This document shows, one piece after another, positions 55,789-64,000 of a DNA stretch of 64,000 nt (positions are counted from its first letter, which is position 1; every line of letters starts with the position of its first letter). A program made the translations under genes and the position numbers. The notes below the pieces were generated by a model. It made no database searches. It was not told where the DNA came from and was given only the letters and a program-made list of their open reading frames with translations. The stretch is from contig USAN01000004.1 of the NCBI GenBank assembly GCA_900552645.1, forward strand, positions 148,254 to 212,253, given 5' to 3'. This DNA is from an uncultured Bacteroides sp. Its GTDB lineage: Bacteria > Bacteroidota > Bacteroidia > Bacteroidales > Bacteroidaceae.

Positions 55789-56712
55789 TTAGAACCATTT
55801 TATTTTCCTAAAAATAACAAATGCCAACGCAGATAGTCCTATAGAAATTAATACTATCATAGAAAAAGCATAAGGCAAAGATGCCAGATGAACATCGACG
55901 TTCATACCATAAAAACTTGCTATAAGTGTAGGAACCATAAGAATTATAGAAATACTTGTCATTCGTTTCATTATAGTATTTACATTATTAGATATAATCG
56001 ATGCAAAAGCATCCATAGTCCCAGTAAGAATATCACTATATATATTTACCGTATTATAAGCCTGCTTCAATTCAATCACTACATCTTCCACCAATTCATG
56101 ATTTTGATAATCCTTTTCCTGAAAAATACTCTGAAGTTTTCCAACCATAACCTCATTTCCACGAATTGAAGTATTGAAATATACCAATGTCTTCTGTAAC
56201 TTCATCAACTGCAGAAGATCTTCATTACGAATACTCTTTTCAAGCTCTTTTTCGGCTGCTGTTACATCATTGTTTATTTGTTTAAGATATTTAAGGAACC
56301 ATACGGCCGATGAATATTCAAGGCGCAATATAAGTTCATATTTATTTCTAACCTTTACACCCTTACGACGAGTATGATTTATAAAATCTGTAATCATTTC
56401 GGTGTGTTGATAACACACAGTTACAATAATTTCATTGTTTGTAATTATACCTAACGGGACCGTGGTATAAGGAATACTACCTTGTTGAGGTAATGGAATT
56501 CGGATAATAGTAAGTAACCAGTTACCTTCAGTATCTATGTGAGGACGTTCATCCGTATCGGAAATATCTTCCAAGAAAGATTCAGGAACCTTCAGTTCTT
56601 TAGTCAAAAAATTAAAATCATCATTATCGGGGCATTCTACGTTTACCCAACAATTAGGAATCCATTGAGGTTTTTCCACAAAACCAGTTTCACAATAAAG
56701 ATATTTTCTCAT
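55789..56712 (-). CDS. corA: CorA family divalent cation transporter
   Basis: The 307-residue protein has a long cytoplasmic alpha/beta and helical domain (about 1-245), then two transmembrane helices with the conserved pore motif YGMNV (near residue 268). It imports Mg2+ (or Co2+/Ni2+) as a pentamer. DTDERPHIDTEGNWLLTIIRIP and the helical EKDYQNHELVEDVVIELKQAYN fit CorA. A -7 box TACTTTTG lies at 56851-56858 on the minus strand. Confidence 0.92.
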   Translation of the reverse strand: MRKYLYCETGFVEKPQWIPNCWVNVECPDNDDFNFLTKELKVPESFLEDISDTDERPHIDTEGNWLLTIIRIPLPQQGSIPYTTVPLGIITNNEIIVTVCYQHTEMITDFINHTRRKGVKVRNKYELILRLEYSSAVWFLKYLKQINNDVTAAEKELEKSIRNEDLLQLMKLQKTLVYFNTSIRGNEVMVGKLQSIFQEKDYQNHELVEDVVIELKQAYNTVNIYSDILTGTMDAFASIISNNVNTIMKRMTSISIILMVPTLIASFYGMNVDVHLASLPYAFSMIVLISIGLSALAFVIFRKIKWF

Positions 56713-56905
56713 CTTATTGCCTCCTTTTGTTTAATATTCATCCAGAGGCATTATAAAAACTAAGTAATGTCTCTATTGAATCAGTTAATAATATAGCACG
56801 TTCGGGGTATTGAATCGTCCATTGTTAATTTGTTTTGATTAAAATCGACACAAAAGTACATAAAATCAATAAATTATAGTTATAAAAACAAATGTTTTAT
56901 ATTTT

Positions 56906-56938
56906 TTTGTAAAAAGCATATTAATATAATTAGTTTTG
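56906..56938 (+). promoter_or_regulatory. Two-element promoter for the CDF gene
   Basis: The -33 element TTTG (56906-56909) and -7 box TAGTTTTG (56931-56938) are separated by 21 bases, close to the spacing described for Bacteroides promoters. Confidence 0.6.
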
Positions 56939-56962
56939 CACTGTAATATAAACCAGAGCATT

Positions 56963-57883
56963 ATGGGAAATTCGCATAGCCATCAACATATTGATGTATC
57001 GGATAAGAAATTATCGTATGTAATCTTGCTCAACCTTATCATAACCGGGGCTGAATTCATAGGAGGATTATTATCAAATTCACTTTCCCTCATTTCGGAT
57101 GCAGTACATAATTTAGGCGATTCTTTAGGCCTTATACTTGCATTTGTTGCATCTAAAATAGGACGAAAGAAATCGGATATGAAATATACTTTCGGCCGAA
57201 AAAGAGCTGAAATTCTGGCTGCCTTTGTAAATGCTCTTATACTTATATTTATTTGTTTATACCTATTAAAGGAGGCATACGAAAGATATATTAATCCTGA
57301 ACCTATACATGGTAAACTAATGATAATTGTGGCTCTGATAGGATTGGCTGCAAATTTCATCTCTGTAATTCTGCTTCAAAAAGGGAAAAGCAGTAATATA
57401 AACATGAAGGCTGCCTATCTACATCTTATGGGAGATACTTTGTCGTCTATAGCAGTCGTACTGGGAGGCATTGCAATATGGTTATGGGGAATAATATGGA
57501 TTGATCCATTTATAACTGTCGTAGTAAGCTTATACATAATATATCATACATGGGAAGTATTGAAAAAAAGCGTAGATATATTAATGCAAGGAGTACCAGA
57601 AGAGATAAACATAAATGAAATAATAAGAGAGATAGAGATTATTGATGAGGTACGAGATATTCATCATCTTCATATTTGGCAATTAAATGAAGAAAATATT
57701 CATTTCGAAGCTCATGTTAATGTTGAAGAAAATATAAATATGGAACAGATGATGAAAGTTAAGAAAAAGATAGAAGATATACTTCACAAAAATAATATAT
57801 ATCATACTACATTACAGATAGGTTACAAATGCTGCAAAGAAGATACTCCACTTATTGTAGAAGAAAATAACATAAATAATTAG
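56963..57883 (+). CDS. Cation diffusion facilitator (Zn2+-type efflux)
   Basis: The start is placed at ATG 56963 (MGNSHSHQHIDVSDK). The longer frame overlaps the promoter. The 306-residue CDF has six transmembrane helices, zinc-site residues in SLISDAVHNLGDS and YLHLMGDTLSS, and a cytoplasmic C-terminal domain (about 215-295, IHHLHIWQLNEENIHFEAHV). The His-rich N-terminus fits Zn2+ or Co2+ export coupled to protons. Confidence 0.93.
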   Translation: MGNSHSHQHIDVSDKKLSYVILLNLIITGAEFIGGLLSNSLSLISDAVHNLGDSLGLILAFVASKIGRKKSDMKYTFGRKRAEILAAFVNALILIFICLYLLKEAYERYINPEPIHGKLMIIVALIGLAANFISVILLQKGKSSNINMKAAYLHLMGDTLSSIAVVLGGIAIWLWGIIWIDPFITVVVSLYIIYHTWEVLKKSVDILMQGVPEEININEIIREIEIIDEVRDIHHLHIWQLNEENIHFEAHVNVEENINMEQMMKVKKKIEDILHKNNIYHTTLQIGYKCCKEDTPLIVEENNINN

Positions 57884-57967
57884 AAATAAAAACATAATTA
57901 ATTAAATATCTAAACTTATTTATTATTCATAATTTATATATATATTACAAATTCAAATTTATAGATT

Positions 57968-59200
57968 ATGAAAACTAAAAACCTTTTTAGAATTGGTTTT
58001 ATATTATTCATTACATGTTCATTATTATATGGATGTGGTGGTAATAACAGTGATGACCCGTCTAGTGACCCTACCAATCAAGAATCGACATCCGTAAACA
58101 TAGATAAACTCTATTATATAGTTGGAAAAGTATCGCTATATAATGGAAGCGAATCAATTACTCCTATTTCAGGAGTAAAAGTAACAGCCGGTAGTCAGTC
58201 TGCCATCACAGATTCCAGTGGCGTATATATTCTTCAAATGCCATCAGTTGGAGAATACAATGTTTCCTTTACTAAAGACGGATATTACTCTATTAATGAT
58301 GCACAAGCTATAATTTCTTCGGATGCTACTAATCGTAGTATGTTTTTTCTGAATGAAACTATGTATAAGTCCGGCATAAAATTTACTATTCAAACAATAT
58401 ATGGTAACGTTGCTAATGAAGAAGGTTTTACGTCTATAAAGAATCCAATTGTAGGAATCCAGTTTCAGAAAAAAACTTTCAATGAAAATGTAGATATGCT
58501 AATTCAACCGTATATGCCGGGAGGGTCTAATCAAATAACTTCCGGTACTAGTGATAGCTTTTTAATAATGAGAAACGTAGAAGTTAATGATTTCGGCAAA
58601 AATCTTCGTACAAACACTGCTGTAAGTTTTATATTCTACGTTCCTAATGATCGAGGAAACATGACGTCTGTAACGCTAAGACATTTAGAAAATGGAGTAT
58701 GGAAAAGCATTGGAAATCCGGTATACGATGAATATAGTCATGGATATGTATATACTCTTAGCGCAGGAAGCATATTGGCTGGTAATTATCAGCTTGTAAC
58801 CCCTGTCAATATAAATACAGGTAATGTAACAACAGATACATCTCCAATTACATCCATAAGTTATAAAAACATTAGTAATACAGAAATAAATAATTATAAG
58901 CTCACTGCAAAATACACTTTAGGTTGGGGATATTCATATGACGGAACTTATGCTAGTACCCAACAAGTAACTTCAATGAGATACATAGTAGCAGGAGAAA
59001 TGGGAATTTTTAATGGTGATTTTCCCTTTACTCAGAATACATATGCAAATATTCCTTCAGGATATACTTTAAACTTCAATAACTATCTTAAATATGCAAA
59101 TATTTCATATACTTTTAAAGTAAACGGCTATCCGTGTATAGTTACCTCAAAGAAATATATTGGAACTTCTACCGATTTTACTATTATCAATATACAATAA
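57968..59200 (+). CDS. Surface lipoprotein with carboxypeptidase-regulatory-like domain
   Basis: The 410-residue protein has a lipoprotein signal with Cys in LLYGCGGN (C23) and a Ser/Asp/Thr-rich linker typical of surface-exported Bacteroidota lipoproteins. The CarboxypepD_reg-like beta sandwich (about 48-118) has VAGVKVTAGSQSAITDSSGVY-like sequence. A long beta-rich region of unknown fold follows (about 125-410). It is probably displayed on the outer membrane. There are no polysaccharide-utilisation partners nearby, and the function is unassigned. Confidence 0.7.
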   Translation: MKTKNLFRIGFILFITCSLLYGCGGNNSDDPSSDPTNQESTSVNIDKLYYIVGKVSLYNGSESITPISGVKVTAGSQSAITDSSGVYILQMPSVGEYNVSFTKDGYYSINDAQAIISSDATNRSMFFLNETMYKSGIKFTIQTIYGNVANEEGFTSIKNPIVGIQFQKKTFNENVDMLIQPYMPGGSNQITSGTSDSFLIMRNVEVNDFGKNLRTNTAVSFIFYVPNDRGNMTSVTLRHLENGVWKSIGNPVYDEYSHGYVYTLSAGSILAGNYQLVTPVNINTGNVTTDTSPITSISYKNISNTEINNYKLTAKYTLGWGYSYDGTYASTQQVTSMRYIVAGEMGIFNGDFPFTQNTYANIPSGYTLNFNNYLKYANISYTFKVNGYPCIVTSKKYIGTSTDFTIINIQ

Positions 59201-59202
59201 AC

Positions 59203-59245
59203 TAACTGCCGTTTCTGTGAATCATTGCAGAAACGGCAGTTATAT
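59203..59245. terminator. Bidirectional terminator
   Basis: A perfect 15-bp stem TAACTGCCGTTTCTG / CAGAAACGGCAGTTA has a 10-base loop. It sits between the convergent lipoprotein and glycosidase genes. Confidence 0.85.
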
Positions 59246-59257
59246 TTTAATTATATA

Positions 59258-60874
59258 TCAAAAGCTGTCAGTACTTATTAATTTATCGCTTTTGTAGAAG
59301 TTTACTTTATAGTTTTGATCTTTTACGGGGTTAAATTCATCGACTTTTAGTGTCAACATTACCTTTTCATATGATTTTAAAGGATTTACATTAACTACGC
59401 CCAATACCTTTTCATTACTCATTACTTCGAGCTTCATAATACCAGAAGATGAAAGCCCGAAATTTTGCACTTCGATTTCAAATGCTTTTTTCTTTTCATC
59501 ATATCGTGGACAGAGAGACGAAAGAATAGCCGGTTTATAATCTACATATGGCAAAGACGCGTACCCAAACAGCAATTTACCATTTCTATCATTACCAATC
59601 ATCTTTGGAGCAAATTCGTCTTCATCAATTCCACTCCCTTTTCCATTAAACGTTACTATAAGATCATTACCCAGCACCCTACTATTCAATGGTTTACATC
59701 CTCTTCCAAAATTAACTTCATTATACGAGCCAAAACGCAGACTTTTAATATCGATGTCATTTTTAGGATCAAAATCTTTCTCCCCCTTTATAATAACTTC
59801 AATTCTTTTAGTGACAGACGTTATAGGCTTAGTATTAAGTACTGATAAAATAAGTCCTTTATTCATTGGAATACATATATTCTTTGAACTATGATTATCA
59901 TTAGGCAAATCATCCCATTTTATAGTGTCGATAACGGCAAAGTTTGTCTGAACTACCCTTCCCTCATTATCCTGAAAAACTTTAATACGTTCGTATTTGA
60001 ACCAGTTTTCCACTTTACCATCCTTATGAAAGGATACTCCAGGAACATAAGCTTCGCCCTGTTCGGTAACCCATTTTATGCCATCCTTCGAACGTTGATA
60101 AAAAGCAATACGGCCCAACCAGTCATTTACAATTAAGTGATATTGCAAAGAATCGCGCCATACTACTGGATCTTCGAATCGTCCTTCTACTGCTGGATAA
60201 ACTCGTTTATCTGTAAGTTGGTTATAAGAAGACAAACCATCCTTGCTTATCCATATTCCTCCACCACGACAAACCATCAGTCGCGACCCATCTTGACGAC
60301 GTGCAAAGGTTAGATTAGAAAGACCTTCTATTATTTTTCTGTCGCGTTTATTAAAATCGAATACGCCATACACCCATGGTCCGTCAATGTTATCGGCAAT
60401 ATAGTATCCATCAATTACGTAAACTATATATCTGCCATCATCTAAACGGTAAACTTCAGGATTATGTCCTTTACCCACCGATCCTATTATTTTATAAGGC
60501 CCTTGAAGCTTGTCGGATATAGTATGAAACACGGTAGATTTTGACCAGAACATATGCCCTTTGGGCGAGTTCTCGGGCCATCCACATACAAAAAGATGAA
60601 ATTTACCATCATCTCCCTTTATTATATTCCCACCCCAAAAAGAATATCTATCCGATTCTATTCCATTATCCACTATACGAGGTACAACATTGCTTGCACC
60701 CCATACATTAGACGATAGAATCCCATCGGGCATTGATTCAAACCTATCCATAAAACGGGCACCTTTTACAAGGTCTTTCCATTCGGCCGGCCTTTCACGC
60801 TCCTCAATCTGAGCTTGTACTCCTGTAAATAGAAGACAAGAAGAAGCATAAAGAAAAAGTGTCTTGAATTTCAT
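59258..60874 (-). CDS. Exported beta-propeller glycoside hydrolase (GH43/GH117-like)
   Basis: The 538-residue protein has a signal peptide (residues 1-21, ending VQAQ). Repeated blade-like segments (WGGNIIKGDDGKFHLFVCGW, GHNPEVYRLDDGRYIVYVID, LTFARRQDGSRLMVCRGGG, GRFEDPVVWRDSLQYHLIV) indicate a five-bladed propeller of the GH43/GH117 clan. The last 110 residues look like a CARDB-type beta sandwich. It is the last gene of an operon with L-galactose/L-fucose-type oxidation enzymes, so an exo-glycosidase releasing that sugar is likely. The exact family is uncertain. Confidence 0.65.
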   Translation of the reverse strand: MKFKTLFLYASSCLLFTGVQAQIEERERPAEWKDLVKGARFMDRFESMPDGILSSNVWGASNVVPRIVDNGIESDRYSFWGGNIIKGDDGKFHLFVCGWPENSPKGHMFWSKSTVFHTISDKLQGPYKIIGSVGKGHNPEVYRLDDGRYIVYVIDGYYIADNIDGPWVYGVFDFNKRDRKIIEGLSNLTFARRQDGSRLMVCRGGGIWISKDGLSSYNQLTDKRVYPAVEGRFEDPVVWRDSLQYHLIVNDWLGRIAFYQRSKDGIKWVTEQGEAYVPGVSFHKDGKVENWFKYERIKVFQDNEGRVVQTNFAVIDTIKWDDLPNDNHSSKNICIPMNKGLILSVLNTKPITSVTKRIEVIIKGEKDFDPKNDIDIKSLRFGSYNEVNFGRGCKPLNSRVLGNDLIVTFNGKGSGIDEDEFAPKMIGNDRNGKLLFGYASLPYVDYKPAILSSLCPRYDEKKKAFEIEVQNFGLSSSGIMKLEVMSNEKVLGVVNVNPLKSYEKVMLTLKVDEFNPVKDQNYKVNFYKSDKLISTDSF

Positions 60875-60897
60875 AATATCATATTTTAAATTAATAT

Positions 60898-61914
60898 CTA
60901 GAATTCAACAAGAATTCTGAAAACCTTGGCTGGTGCTTCACTCCACTCTTGCATTGCCTGCAGGACTGTTTCTGGAGTAGCTACCTTAGTAATAAGCTTA
61001 TCTGTAGGACAATCATTATTCTTTAAATAGTTAATAACAGCACGAAAATCTGAAGGCATAGCATTGCGTGAACCGCGTATATCCAATTCTTTCTGTACAA
61101 AATATTTAGTTTGGAAGGTTACTTCCTTTTTAGAATAACCAATACAAACTACCCTACCTGTAAACGCCACTTCATCTATTGCCATTCTATAAGTAACCGG
61201 ACTTCCTACCGCTTCAATAATAACATCTGGACCAGCGCCGCCTGTTATTTCCTGCAAACGTTCATGAACATTCTCATCTTTTGAATTGATTGTATATTTT
61301 GCACCTATACTCTTTGCAAGTTCCAATTTTTCATTATCCAAATCGACAGCTATTACATTGGCACCACGAAGAGCAGCTCTTACTATAGCTCCGACGCCAA
61401 TCATACCACAACCTATAACCATTACAAAGTCAATATCGGTTATCTGCGCACGAGATACAGCATGAAATCCTACACTCATAGGTTCTACAAGAGCAGTATC
61501 CTTAATAGAAATGCCATCAACAGGTATGATTTTTTCCCATGGAACAGCAACATATTCACACATCGCTCCATCACGCTGAACACCCAACGTTTCGTTAAAC
61601 TGGCATGCATTTACCCTACCGTTACGACAAGATGGACAAGTACCGCAATTTGTATAAGGATTAATCGTAACCCCCATTCCTATCTTAAGAACAGCAGGTA
61701 CAGATTCACCTATCTCCTCTATTACAGCTCCTATTTCATGACCAGGAATGCGAGGAAATTCTACCATGGCATTATTGCCTAAATAAGTATTAAGGTCGGA
61801 ACCACAAAATCCTACATATTTAATTTTTACAAGAACTTCATTGCTTTTAATAACAGGTTTTTCTATCTCTTTCACCTCCATTATATAAGGTGCAGTAATT
61901 TGAATTGCTTTCAT
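60898..61914 (-). CDS. Zn-dependent dehydrogenase, L-galactonate 5-dehydrogenase-like
   Basis: The 338-residue medium-chain dehydrogenase has catalytic Zn ligands Cys37 and His59/Glu60 (FCGSDL, IPGHE), structural Zn cysteines C90, C93, C96, C104, and an NAD fold with GCGMIGVGAI. The GSRNA segment and overall spacing recall YjjN/LgoD, which oxidises L-galactonate to D-tagaturonate. L-fuconate or another aldonate are alternatives. It lies 12 bases after the lactonase-like gene and 23 before the glycosidase. Confidence 0.8.
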   Translation of the reverse strand: MKAIQITAPYIMEVKEIEKPVIKSNEVLVKIKYVGFCGSDLNTYLGNNAMVEFPRIPGHEIGAVIEEIGESVPAVLKIGMGVTINPYTNCGTCPSCRNGRVNACQFNETLGVQRDGAMCEYVAVPWEKIIPVDGISIKDTALVEPMSVGFHAVSRAQITDIDFVMVIGCGMIGVGAIVRAALRGANVIAVDLDNEKLELAKSIGAKYTINSKDENVHERLQEITGGAGPDVIIEAVGSPVTYRMAIDEVAFTGRVVCIGYSKKEVTFQTKYFVQKELDIRGSRNAMPSDFRAVINYLKNNDCPTDKLITKVATPETVLQAMQEWSEAPAKVFRILVEF

Positions 61915-61926
61915 TATATTATTTTT

Positions 61927-62850
61927 TTATTCAGACATATTTTTAATGTATGGAAGATCTATTAAATTCCTGAATCCATAGAATTTTTGAGCATTCTTAC
62001 CCAAGAACAGTTCTTTTTCCTCTTTTGAGAATACATTACTTTTCAATATGAAATCGTATGACATCTTATATGTTATAGCCGTTATAGTACGAGGATAATC
62101 CGATCCCCACATTAACTTATCTGCCCCTACAGTATCCATTGCTTCTCTTATAGCCTTTACTGCTCCTGTAAAAGGATAGAATTCTTCATTGAACAGCCAA
62201 GTTATTCCGCCAGACTCAATCATTACATTCTTGTTCAAAGCTAGTTTTATCTGTTCTTTCCATCCCTCACACGTAACCATTCCGAAATGTCCTACAGCTA
62301 TCTTCATATTAGGGAAACTCTTTATAATATTATTCATTTCATGTAGCTGAACTGTTCCCTCCATAAGATCAATCGACAGTATTGTACCCTTAGATTCCAT
62401 ATAAGCATACATTTCCATAAGCTCACTACAGTCCAGCGCAATTCGCCTACCATTAAAGAACATACGATTTGCAGGAATCTTTATTCCTCCAAATCCAGAG
62501 TCTATAAGCTGTTGTGCATGAGACAAAAATCCTGGTTGACGAAATTCACACATACCACATACAAAAAAACGTTCTGGATACTTTTTAGCTACTTCAGCAA
62601 GATAGTCGTTCTGAATGCCATCAATGTACTCTTGCGTTACTACTGCAGCCGACACCTGAGCATAGTTCATATTTGACAAGAATACCTCAGCACTATTTCG
62701 ACCATCTATCATGAATGGAGGAATCATTTGTCTTTCTTCACCAAAGAAAATAGAACGCCCATCGGAAAGAGTCTTTATAGGTTGACCGTCAATTTCGGTA
62801 TCCTGTTTAAGCCACAAATGAGAGTGAGCATCGATTATTTTAAAATCCAT
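61927..62850 (-). CDS. Amidohydrolase-family sugar lactonase
   Basis: The 307-residue TIM-barrel protein of the amidohydrolase-2 family has HxH in IDAHSHLW (H9, H11), the His-containing VGHFGM and the metal Asp in WGSDYPRT. This family includes L-fucono-, L-rhamnono- and L-galactono-lactonases. Its position between an aldose dehydrogenase and an aldonate dehydrogenase supports hydrolysis of the aldonolactone. It is 13 bases from its upstream neighbour. Confidence 0.78.
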   Translation of the reverse strand: MDFKIIDAHSHLWLKQDTEIDGQPIKTLSDGRSIFFGEERQMIPPFMIDGRNSAEVFLSNMNYAQVSAAVVTQEYIDGIQNDYLAEVAKKYPERFFVCGMCEFRQPGFLSHAQQLIDSGFGGIKIPANRMFFNGRRIALDCSELMEMYAYMESKGTILSIDLMEGTVQLHEMNNIIKSFPNMKIAVGHFGMVTCEGWKEQIKLALNKNVMIESGGITWLFNEEFYPFTGAVKAIREAMDTVGADKLMWGSDYPRTITAITYKMSYDFILKSNVFSKEEKELFLGKNAQKFYGFRNLIDLPYIKNMSE

Positions 62851-62863
62851 AGTAACAGTGTAT

Positions 62864-63796
62864 TTATGAATTAGCCCAACTTACACGCATGTTATCTCCA
62901 ATAATATCCTGTACTTCCTTTACAAGATTCCAGTCAATAGGCTCTTCTGCAAACTTTATATTTTTTATTACATTATCAGGATTAGCCGAGCTAAAAAGAG
63001 TAGTAGCAATTCTAGGATTACTTACAGAATATTGAATTGCAAGTTTTTCGATAGGATAATTTTTAGACTTACAATGAGCTACTGCTTTCTTACAAGCTTC
63101 AACCAAAGGTTTTGGCGCAGGATGCCATACAGGAACTCCACGTTCTGAAAGAAGTCCCATAGACAAAGGAGAAGCATTAATTATACCAATATTTTTAGAT
63201 TCAAAGAAATCTAGGAAATCTTCAAGTTTTTCATCACACAAACAATAGTGGCAAAAATTAAGAACACTTTCTACTGTACCTGACTCAGAATGTTCAATTA
63301 CCCATTTAAGATTTTCAAGTTGAAGATCGGTTATTCCTACATGTTTTACAATACCTTTTTCTCTAAGTTCAACCAATGCAGGAAGAGTTTCGTTAACAAT
63401 CTGATTAAGATCTGCAAATTCTACGTCATGCACATTAATAAGATCAATGTAATCGATATTAAGACGATCCATACTCTGGTATACACTCTCCTGAGCACGT
63501 TTTGCTGAATAATCCCATGTATTTACTCCGTCCTTACCATAACGGCCTACCTTTGTAGATAGATAATATTTGTTACGTTCTATTTCATTCAAAGCTTTTC
63601 CTAAAACAGTTTCGGCTTTATAATGACCATAATAAGGAGAAACATCTATAAAATTCATTCCATTATCTACAGCAGTAAATACAGCCTTTATAGCATCCTG
63701 CTCTTTAATATCATGAAAAACTCCACCTAAAGATGACGCACCAAAACTGAGGTTTGACACCTTCATGCCAGTTTTGCCAATTTCATTGTATATCAT
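62864..63796 (-). CDS. Aldo/keto reductase, L-galactose dehydrogenase-like
   Basis: The start is set at ATG 63796 (MIYNEIGKTGMKVSNLSFGAS). The longer open frame overlaps a tRNA and is not coding. The 310-residue AKR has tetrad residues D51, Y56, K82 and H123. Segments SPYYGHYKAETVLGKAL, INVHDVEFADLNQIVNET and INASPLSMGLLSERG...WHPAP closely follow plant L-galactose dehydrogenases and bacterial L-fucose dehydrogenases. It probably oxidises L-galactose (or L-fucose) to its lactone. Confidence 0.82.
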   Translation of the reverse strand: MIYNEIGKTGMKVSNLSFGASSLGGVFHDIKEQDAIKAVFTAVDNGMNFIDVSPYYGHYKAETVLGKALNEIERNKYYLSTKVGRYGKDGVNTWDYSAKRAQESVYQSMDRLNIDYIDLINVHDVEFADLNQIVNETLPALVELREKGIVKHVGITDLQLENLKWVIEHSESGTVESVLNFCHYCLCDEKLEDFLDFFESKNIGIINASPLSMGLLSERGVPVWHPAPKPLVEACKKAVAHCKSKNYPIEKLAIQYSVSNPRIATTLFSSANPDNVIKNIKFAEEPIDWNLVKEVQDIIGDNMRVSWANS

Positions 63797-63825
63797 AGTA
63801 TTCCAAATTTTAATTATTACATGGT

Positions 63826-63833
63826 CAAAAATA
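63826..63833 (-). promoter_or_regulatory. -7 box of the L-galactose-type operon
   Basis: TATTTTTG on the minus strand matches TAnnTTTG, 30 bases before the aldo/keto reductase start. Confidence 0.5.
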
Positions 63834-63877
63834 TAATAATAGAATTGAAAAAGATAAAGTATTATATGTAAAAAGCA

Positions 63878-63891
63878 TGCAAACGTTTGCA
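63878..63891. promoter_or_regulatory. LacI-family operator palindrome
   Basis: TGCAAACGTTTGCA is a perfect 14-bp palindrome with the central CG typical of LacI-type operators. It lies about 45 bases upstream of the -7 box. No LacI regulator is encoded in the window. Confidence 0.65.
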
Positions 63892-63900
63892 GATATATAA

Positions 63901-63940
63901 CATAAAAGAGGCTGTAATTTATATTACAGCCTCTTTTATG
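63901..63940 (-). terminator. Terminator after the tRNA
   Basis: A perfect 18-bp stem CATAAAAGAGGCTGTAAT / ATTACAGCCTCTTTTATG has a 4-base loop. It ends the minus-strand tRNA transcript. Confidence 0.85.
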
Positions 63941-63942
63941 TG

Positions 63943-64000
63943 TAGCGGGACCCGGGATTGAACCGGGGACCTCATGATTATGAATCATGCGCTCTAACCA
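63943..64000 (-). tRNA. tRNA with anticodon CAT (Met or Ile2), 5' end cut by window
   Basis: On the minus strand the anticodon stem CATGA / TCATG holds the loop TTCATAA. The T arm is CCGGTTCAATCCCGG, and the acceptor 3' strand TCCCGCT ends with discriminator A at 63943. CCA is not encoded. The first part of the molecule lies beyond the right edge. Whether it is elongator Met or lysidine-modified Ile2 cannot be decided from the fragment. Confidence 0.9.

Noticed and set aside
63797..63988. A 64-residue N-terminal extension of the aldo/keto reductase
   Set aside because: It runs through a tRNA, its terminator and the operon promoter, while the ATG at 63796 gives the standard family N-terminus.

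Overview
The window comes from a Bacteroidota chromosome, most likely order Bacteroidales. The DNA is AT-rich. Many genes are preceded by the Bacteroidales -7 box TAnnTTTG. The gene content is typical of the group: DUF3316, DUF5715, DUF6078, a Mfa/fimbrillin-like lipoprotein, the ArsEFG organoarsenical genes, a GH20 hexosaminidase and the TPM/LemA pair. I cannot name a genus. The window cuts a radical SAM gene at the left edge and a tRNA with anticodon CAT at the right edge.

Positions 1-37,200 are mostly housekeeping. In order they hold a DNA-repair-type radical SAM/DUF4130 pair, truA, a GH20 hexosaminidase, a CDGSH iron-sulfur protein and an M15-like lipoprotein. Then comes a co-directional block phoH-purC-menG-aroE-hydrolase-TPM-lemA-aroC-M20 dipeptidase. 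After it lie cvfB, a LolD-type ATPase, tcdA, a CPA2 antiporter and asd. An arsenic island follows (25,081-29,315): arsR, then arsE-arsF-arsG-arsC-acr3-arsP, with an inverted repeat wrapped around the -7 box of each transcription unit. Next are FKBP, glyS, parC, DUF3316, an S41 protease and tRNA-Leu(UAG).

Positions 38,000-52,000 hold the most unusual region, a long minus-strand operon. Transcription starts near 50,480. It passes through a split transketolase, a GlpK-like FGGY kinase with an altered substrate pocket, an L-fucose-isomerase-like enzyme, a DMT-type sugar permease and a sugar-binding-protein fold with no signal peptide. It ends in four consecutive exported nucleoside-hydrolase-like (DUF1593/Sde182-type) proteins. 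A DeoR repressor (co-transcribed with ribB) lies just upstream, and paired TTCGAAAG boxes sit at the operon promoter. The simplest reading is secreted release of an unusual, perhaps furanosidic, sugar, then uptake, isomerisation, phosphorylation and two-carbon transfer by the transketolase. D-apiose fits this chemistry, but that is inference.

Positions 52,000-64,000 hold a nitrosative-stress module (hcp-ric and a divergent Crp/Fnr regulator sharing a perfect GTGTAA-N6-TTACAC site), corA, a CDF exporter and a large lipoprotein. They end with a second minus-strand sugar operon: an L-galactose-dehydrogenase-like aldo/keto reductase, a lactonase-like amidohydrolase, an L-galactonate-dehydrogenase-like Zn enzyme and a beta-propeller glycosidase. 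A perfect LacI-type palindrome lies upstream. This looks like oxidative L-galactose (or L-fucose) use.
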